DNA from: Bacteroidia bacterium
GTDB lineage: Bacteria; Bacteroidota; Bacteroidia; Bacteroidales; Rikenellaceae
Direction: 5' to 3'
DNA length: 10,789 bases
NCBI GenBank assembly: GCA_025999315.1
Contig: BNXD01000051.1
Location: forward strand, 1-10,789
The position numbers were made by a program, and so were the translations under genes. Positions 7,745-10,789 of the stretch are shown one piece after another. A model generated the notes under the pieces. The model worked only from the letters and a program-made list of their open reading frames with translations, was not told where the DNA came from and ran no database searches. Position 1 is the stretch's first letter, and each line of letters begins with the position of its first letter.

Positions 7745-8262
7745 AAACTGTTTAAAATTTATTCATCGAAAATCTTATGGCTCTTGTTTCGCGCCTTTTG
7801 CGCCTGATCCTCGTTACATAGGAACCGCCATGCGCCTTGCCGGGGGCGCAAAAATCATCGAAAATCGACGACAAACCGAGGGCAGAGACCGCTGCGGGCT
7901 ACGGCCTCGCAATCGACGACAAACCGAGGGCAGAGTCGAGCTCGCTCGAAAACTCTGCCGAGGTGCGAATCGACGAACAAAGCAGGAGCAGAGGCCGCTT
8001 GCGGACTATGCCCTGCAAGGAGGAGAAAGGCGGGCGTCTTTCTGCCCGCCAACATCAGGAGAAAGGCGAAGCCAACGAGGAGAACCGAGCAGCGTTGCGA
8101 GGGCCGCAGACCGCTTGCGGGCTACGGCCGAGGTAGCGCGAGGAAGGCAAGCGTCTCTCTGCTTGCTTTCCTTCGCGGGCGTTCCTTTGCCCGCCAACTT
8201 CAGGAGAAAGACGAAGCCAAATATCTCATAACCTTTTTCGCGAATAAAATTTAAACAGTTTC
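7744..8262. mobile_element. 519-bp non-autonomous (MITE-like) element carrying the mosaic repeat
   Basis: The ends are inverted repeats: GAAACTGTTTAAAATTTATTC at 7744-7764, and the minus-strand reading from 8262 gives the same 21 bases with one mismatch. Both ends are flanked by TTA. Between them there is no transposase or other credible gene. A left segment of about 110 bp includes a 12-bp direct repeat TCATCGAAAATC (7763-7774 and 7855-7866); the rest is the mosaic repeat array A3. The insertion is exactly in the stop codon of the restriction-like gene and leaves it TAG. Small size, TIRs, a duplication and no enzyme match a MITE. It could also be the remnant of an IS whose core was replaced by repeats. 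Confidence 0.65.
7875..8201. repeat. Mosaic structured repeat array A3 (inverse of A1/A2)
   Basis: Inverted relative to A1 and A2. It contains a GCAGAG/CTCTGC nested hairpin at 7930-7958 with inner TCGAG/CTCGA; 8-nt-loop hairpins at 8029-8050 (GGCGGGC/GCCCGCC), 8147-8166 (GCAAGC/GCTTGC) and 8175-8194 (GCGGGC/GCCCGC); and a 62-bp unit at 8090-8151 identical to the A1 copy at 3806-3867 on the other strand. Reading frames here give Arg/Ser/Ala-rich peptides and are not credible genes. Confidence 0.82.
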
Positions 8263-8265
8263 TTA

Positions 8266-8434
8266 GAGTTTGTCTAAATTTTTCTGCCGGAGCTATTTGG
8301 CTCGCAGAGGCGCGATGGCAATGCTGCCAATAATCGAACCGACATCAAGCAGGGGGCGGTCCCGATCTGGTCAGGACCGCGCGCACTCTCTTGCAGCGAT
8401 CTGTGGTCTCGAGAAGGCGGGCCGGGCGACAAAA
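8266..8434. other. Non-coding spacer between the mobile element and the tRNA terminator
   Basis: No gene, RNA or convincing promoter recognised. The only structure I see is GCGGTCC (8356-8362) paired with GGACCGC (8374-8380) across an 11-nt loop. The first bases (GAGTTTGTCTAA) are the original downstream flank of the restriction-like gene before the element inserted. Confidence 0.4.
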
Positions 8435-8483
8435 GAATGCTGCGGATATAAATGACAATCAGTCATTTATATCCGCAGCATTC
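8435..8483 (-). terminator. Intrinsic terminator after tRNA-Leu (22-bp perfect stem)
   Basis: Arms 8435-8456 and 8462-8483 are exact reverse complements with a 5-nt loop. On the minus strand the hairpin begins one base after the tRNA CCA and is followed by TTTTGTC. This fits a rho-independent terminator for the tRNA, and possibly for the whole tsaC-thioesterase-tRNA unit. The stem is unusually long and lies unusually close to the tRNA 3' end. Confidence 0.8.
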
Positions 8484-8484
8484 G

Positions 8485-8573
8485 TGGTACCCGGAGCGGG
8501 GGTCGAACCCGCACGACCATCACTGGCCACAGGATTTTAAGTCCTGCGTGTCTACCGATTCCACCATCCGGGC
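8485..8573 (-). tRNA. tRNA-Leu (anticodon UAA), CCA encoded
   Basis: On the minus strand the 5' acceptor arm GCCCGGA (8573 to 8567) pairs with TCCGGGT (G1 with T72 as wobble), followed by discriminator A and encoded CCA (8487-8485). The D-arm reads GGTGGAATCGGTAGACACG. The anticodon arm GGACTTAAAATCC gives anticodon TAA in loop CTTAAAA. A long class II variable arm follows, then T-arm GCGGGTTCGACCCCCGC. The class II arm and A73 support leucine. It lies 70 bp after the thioesterase gene on the same strand and may be cotranscribed or have its own promoter; I do not see a clear one. Confidence 0.95.
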
Positions 8574-8643
8574 ACAAATTTCACAGCCATATACTTTATC
8601 TATTTTGCGATTCTGCCTGTCAAGACCATCTGATCATTATGTG

Positions 8644-9072
8644 TCATAACGCCGGTCGATCTTCCTCCCGCATCGCCTGCTCGAACGCCTCGCGCCACGA
8701 GGGTTGGATCGCTACCGGCTGTTGCAGCGTGAAGTCGAAGGCCACCATCACCGTGCGGCTCTCGGCGTGGACGGCGCCGGTGGCGGCGTTGATCAGCTGC
8801 TGGAAGAGGGTGAAACTTTTGTTGCCGATCTTTTCGAGGCGCGTGAGGGCGTAGATGTGATCGTCGAGGCGCGTCTGGGCCAGATAGGAGGTGGCCGTGG
8901 AGGCCGTGATCAGCTCGCTGCCTTCGCCGCGCTGGACAAAGCCGCCCAGAACGGTACGCAAAAAGTCGCTCTTGCCCAGATCGAAATAGTGTTGCAGGTT
9001 GACGTTGTTGACATGGCGCAGCATGTCCACATCGCCGAAACGTATCTGTATGTCAATGCGTGTCGTTGTCAT
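8644..9072 (-). CDS. Acyl-CoA thioesterase, 4-hydroxybenzoyl-CoA thioesterase (hot-dog) family
   Basis: 142 residues, the usual length of a single hot-dog domain. The N-terminal motif RFGDVDMLRHVNNVNLQHYFD (Asp16, His20-Val-Asn-Asn) matches the FadM/YbgC-type signature R(W/F)xDxDxxxHVNNxxYxxYxE, in which the Asp is the catalytic residue; a Tyr or Leu variation after HVNN is tolerated. The later GNKSFTLFQQLINAATGAVHAESRTVMVAFD segment is the central beta-sheet of the fold. It is likely to hydrolyse an acyl-CoA thioester in the cytoplasm; the exact substrate cannot be read from sequence. Its ATG overlaps the tsaC stop in ATGA, suggesting translational coupling. The long minus-strand open frame 8644-9561 is an out-of-frame extension through tsaC, so the start at 9072 is the biological one. 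Confidence 0.9.
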   Translation of the reverse strand: MTTTRIDIQIRFGDVDMLRHVNNVNLQHYFDLGKSDFLRTVLGGFVQRGEGSELITASTATSYLAQTRLDDHIYALTRLEKIGNKSFTLFQQLINAATGAVHAESRTVMVAFDFTLQQPVAIQPSWREAFEQAMREEDRPAL

Positions 9073-9635
9073 TCGCGTACGATTTTGACCTCGCCGCCGG
9101 GGCCCAGGGCGATGATCGAAGAGGGCCGTCCGGTCATCTTGCCCACCGAGGCGGGCGAGGCGACGATATAGTCGACTCCGGCGATGATCTCTTTGGCTAT
9201 CTCGCCCCCTTTGGCGGGGGTGGGGCGGCCGGATATGTTGGCCGAGGTCGAGACGATCGGTTTGCCGAAACGCCGCAACAACTGACGGCAAAATTCGTGG
9301 TCGGGCACGCGGACGCCGAGCGTTCCCTGCTCGGGGATGAGGTTCGGAGCCACACCCGCCGCCCCCGGAAGGATCAGCGTCAGGGGTTTGTCGGCCAGTT
9401 CGAGCAGCTGCCACGCCACCTCGGGCACCCTGCCGACGTAACGGGCGATTCGATCGATGTGCCCCGCCAGCACGATCATGCTGTGTTTGTCGTCGGAGCG
9501 TTTCAGCTCGTAGATCTTCTCTACGGCAGCCTCGTTGGTGGCGTCGCAACCGATGCCCCACACCGTGTCGGTGGGGTAGAGGATCAAACCTCCGGCTCTG
9601 AGCGCCGCCAGCGCCTGCACTATGTCTTCTTCCAT
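9069..9635 (-). CDS. tsaC: L-threonylcarbamoyladenylate synthase (TsaC/YrdC/Sua5 family)
   Basis: Makes threonylcarbamoyl-AMP from threonine, bicarbonate and ATP; TsaBDE then transfer the group to A37 of ANN-decoding tRNAs (t6A). 188 residues is the short YrdC form without the Sua5 C-terminal domain. Visible family motifs: LYPTDTVWGIGCDA (residues 19-32), YELKRSDDKHSMIVL (42-56, with the conserved Lys-Arg and Ser), PLTLILP (84-90), LGVRVPDH (106-113), and STSANISG (129-136), the nucleotide-binding signature. The start at 9635 gives MEEDIVQALAALRAGGLILYPTDT, the normal N-terminus. It is first in a minus-strand unit, overlapping the thioesterase by 4 bases, and has its own promoter facing away from yebC. 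The tRNA-Leu(UAA) downstream is not a t6A substrate, so the linkage is probably not functional. Confidence 0.95.
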   Translation of the reverse strand: MEEDIVQALAALRAGGLILYPTDTVWGIGCDATNEAAVEKIYELKRSDDKHSMIVLAGHIDRIARYVGRVPEVAWQLLELADKPLTLILPGAAGVAPNLIPEQGTLGVRVPDHEFCRQLLRRFGKPIVSTSANISGRPTPAKGGEIAKEIIAGVDYIVASPASVGKMTGRPSSIIALGPGGEVKIVRE

Positions 9636-9654
9636 CGATCGAATTTTACGACGA

Positions 9655-9688
9655 CAAAGATAGCGACTGTCGCGGCTTTATACAACAA
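9655..9688 (-). promoter_or_regulatory. tsaC promoter
   Basis: On the minus strand TTG (9685 to 9683, inside TTGTTG) is followed after 20 bp by TATCTTTG (9662 to 9655), an exact -7 TAnnTTTG. The start site would lie about 13-15 bp before the tsaC ATG, so the leader is short. Its -33 end abuts the -33 box of yebC. Confidence 0.65.
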
Positions 9689-9720
9689 TTTTGACGGTTC
9701 GCGGAAAATTTATAGCTTTG
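9689..9720 (+). promoter_or_regulatory. yebC promoter
   Basis: TTTTG (9689-9693), 19 bp, TAGCTTTG (9713-9720): a textbook Bacteroidota sigma-ABfr promoter. With the -7 box ending 18 bp before the ATG at 9739, the leader would be about 10-14 nt. This argues for the 9739 start and against the in-frame upstream ATG at 9691, which lies inside the promoter. Confidence 0.75.
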
Positions 9721-9738
9721 CACACCAAAAGTCAGGTT

Positions 9739-10458
9739 ATGGGAAGAGCATTTGAATATCGCAAGGCGCGCAAGATGAAGCGCTGGGGAAATATGGCCCG
9801 CACGTTCACCAAGTTGGGCAAAGAGATCGAGATCGCCGTCAAGGCCGGAGGGCCCGATCCTTCGGGCAATACCCGCCTTAGGGTGCTGGTGCAGAACGCC
9901 AAGGCGGCCAACATGCCCAAGGAGAATGTCGAGAGGGCCATCAAACGCGCCGTGTCGAAAGATGTTGCCGACTACAAGGAGATGGTCTACGAGGGCTATG
10001 GTCCGGGCGGGGTGGCGATGATCGTCGAGACGGCCACCGACAACACCACGCGCACGGTGGCCAATGTGCGCAGCTATTTCAACAAGATGGGCGGTTCGTT
10101 GGGCACCAGCGGTTCGGTGGCCTTCATGTTCGACCACAAGAGCCTGTTCAAGATACATTCGGCTCCGGGGCTGGACGTCGAGGAGCTGGAGTTGGAGCTG
10201 ATAGACTGCGGGGTGGACGAGGTGTTCGAGGATGAGGGCGAAATATCGATCTATGGGGCGTTCGAGTCGTACGGCGAGATTCAGAAGTACCTCGAGGAGC
10301 ACACGATAGAGATAGTCAGCGGTGAGTTCGTGCGCATCCCGACCGATGTCAAGGAGGTCTCTGCAGAGCAGCGCGAGTCGATCGACAAACTGGTCGAGAA
10401 GCTCGAGGACGACGACGACGTGGTCAACGTCTTTCACAATATGAAGGAAGAGGAGTAG
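9739..10458 (+). CDS. yebC: YebC/PmpR/TACO1 family protein
   Basis: 239 residues, normal for the family. The N-terminus MGRAFEYRKARKMKRWGNMARTFTKLGKEI with the following AVKAGGPDPSGNTRLRVLVQNAKAANMPKENVERAIKRA is the diagnostic YebC domain 1. EMVYEGYGPGGVAMIVETATDNTTRTVANVR (about 89-119) and KMGGSLGTSGSVAFMFDHK (about 122-140) are the conserved domain 2/3 motifs; the C-terminus is acidic (EDDDDVVNVFHNMKEEE). The family was first described as DNA-binding regulators (PmpR), while mitochondrial TACO1 and several bacterial members act in translation, so a ribosome-associated role is more likely than transcription control; this cannot be settled from sequence. The start at 9739 is set by the MGRAFE consensus and the promoter just upstream. 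Cytoplasmic, single gene, divergent from tsaC. Confidence 0.96.
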   Translation: MGRAFEYRKARKMKRWGNMARTFTKLGKEIEIAVKAGGPDPSGNTRLRVLVQNAKAANMPKENVERAIKRAVSKDVADYKEMVYEGYGPGGVAMIVETATDNTTRTVANVRSYFNKMGGSLGTSGSVAFMFDHKSLFKIHSAPGLDVEELELELIDCGVDEVFEDEGEISIYGAFESYGEIQKYLEEHTIEIVSGEFVRIPTDVKEVSAEQRESIDKLVEKLEDDDDVVNVFHNMKEEE

Positions 10459-10499
10459 CACGCCGCAACGTCTCTGGCCAAAGGGCGTCGCAGTCAGGA

Positions 10500-10536
10500 G
10501 ACTGTCCGGGGGACTGTCCGGGGAGTGTGTCCGGGG
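10500..10536. repeat. 12-bp tandem repeat, three copies
   Basis: GACTGTCCGGGG at 10500-10511 and 10512-10523, exact and adjacent, then after one A the variant GTGTGTCCGGGG at 10525-10536. It begins 42 bp after the yebC stop. Confidence 0.8.
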
Positions 10537-10567
10537 CAGAGGGCGCGCGTAAGGCGAAGTATATTGG

Positions 10568-10606
10568 GGGGGGGTGAATTTCCACATTGTGGAAATTCAC
10601 CCCCCC
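10568..10606. terminator. Perfect hairpin with 19-bp arms downstream of yebC
   Basis: Seven G plus TGAATTTCCACA (10568-10586) pair exactly with TGTGGAAATTCA plus seven C (10588-10606) around a single central T, making a near-continuous palindrome. The G run is nine long in all. There is no T-tract on the + side, so it could be a terminator-like 3' end or a DNA palindrome. It is the only candidate transcript end seen for yebC. Confidence 0.5.
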
Positions 10607-10789
10607 TCGGTTACAGAGGGTTTTGTTGCGGCTCGGCTTGGCATTGCGGCCCGCAGGCGGCGGGGGGCTGCCTCGAAAAGGCTGATCACGATGCTGCAGG
10701 CGAGGGCGTGTTGACAAAGGGCGGCAGCCCTACGCCCAAGAAGCGCAGAGTGCGGCTGCGGCTGTGCCGGTCTTGCACAGCACTTGCAC
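10607..10789. other. Non-coding right end with second copy of the about 30-bp dispersed repeat
   Basis: No gene with recognisable protein features on either strand. Positions 10733-10762 repeat the motif at 4592-4620 (CGCCCAAGAAGCGCAGAGTG and onwards). The frames here are Arg/Pro/Ser-rich low complexity. Confidence 0.45.

Noticed and set aside
8644..9561. 305-residue minus-strand open frame
   Set aside because: Only its last 142 codons are the thioesterase. The upstream part is tsaC read out of frame, and tsaC itself has every family motif, so this is not a fusion protein.
9691..9738. Upstream in-frame ATG start for yebC
   Set aside because: It lies within the promoter boxes and adds residues not found in the family, which begins MGRAFE or similar.

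Overview
The window looks like a GC-rich member of the Bacteroidota, most likely a gut anaerobe near Alistipes/Rikenellaceae. That placement is an inference from three things: Bacteroidota-type promoters (TTTG, about 19 bp, TAnnTTTG), a Ser-type sulfatase, and the character of the proteins. No taxonomic marker was searched.

Layout. Positions 1-838 hold two pieces of one lon protease gene pointing in opposite directions: the Walker A part of the ATPase on + (1 to about 180) and the N-terminal substrate-binding domain on - (838 down to about 173). They meet at a microhomology junction, which is either a real inversion or a fold-back chimera. Positions 839-1129 are a divergent promoter region. 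valS (1130-3751) encodes a complete valyl-tRNA synthetase. Positions 3752-4724 are a long non-coding stretch full of structured mosaic repeats. A secreted Ser-type sulfatase follows at 4725-6320. Positions 6321-6685 are non-coding and carry dispersed repeats and a perfect hairpin with 42-bp arms. A lower-GC gene at 6686-7744 encodes a stand-alone PD-(D/E)XK protein related to the N-terminal domain of type I restriction HsdR subunits. Its stop codon is the insertion site of a 519-bp element (7744-8262) with terminal inverted repeats and a TTA target duplication. The body of that element is another copy of the mosaic repeat.

From 8435 to 9635 the minus strand carries an apparent transcription unit: tsaC (t6A tRNA modification), a 4HBT-fold acyl-CoA thioesterase overlapping it by ATGA, tRNA-Leu(UAA), and a strong hairpin terminator. 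A compact back-to-back promoter separates tsaC from yebC (9739-10458, +). The last 331 bp are non-coding, with a 12-bp tandem repeat and a perfect hairpin.

Most genes are housekeeping (protein quality control, tRNA charging, tRNA modification, translation factor). The accessory part is 3752-8434. There, the sulfatase and the restriction-like gene lie between inverted copies of a repeat made of about ten short hairpins with 8-nt purine-rich loops. The stems differ between copies but stay paired. The link between this repeat and a TIR/TSD-bounded mobile element is the most interesting signal in the window.
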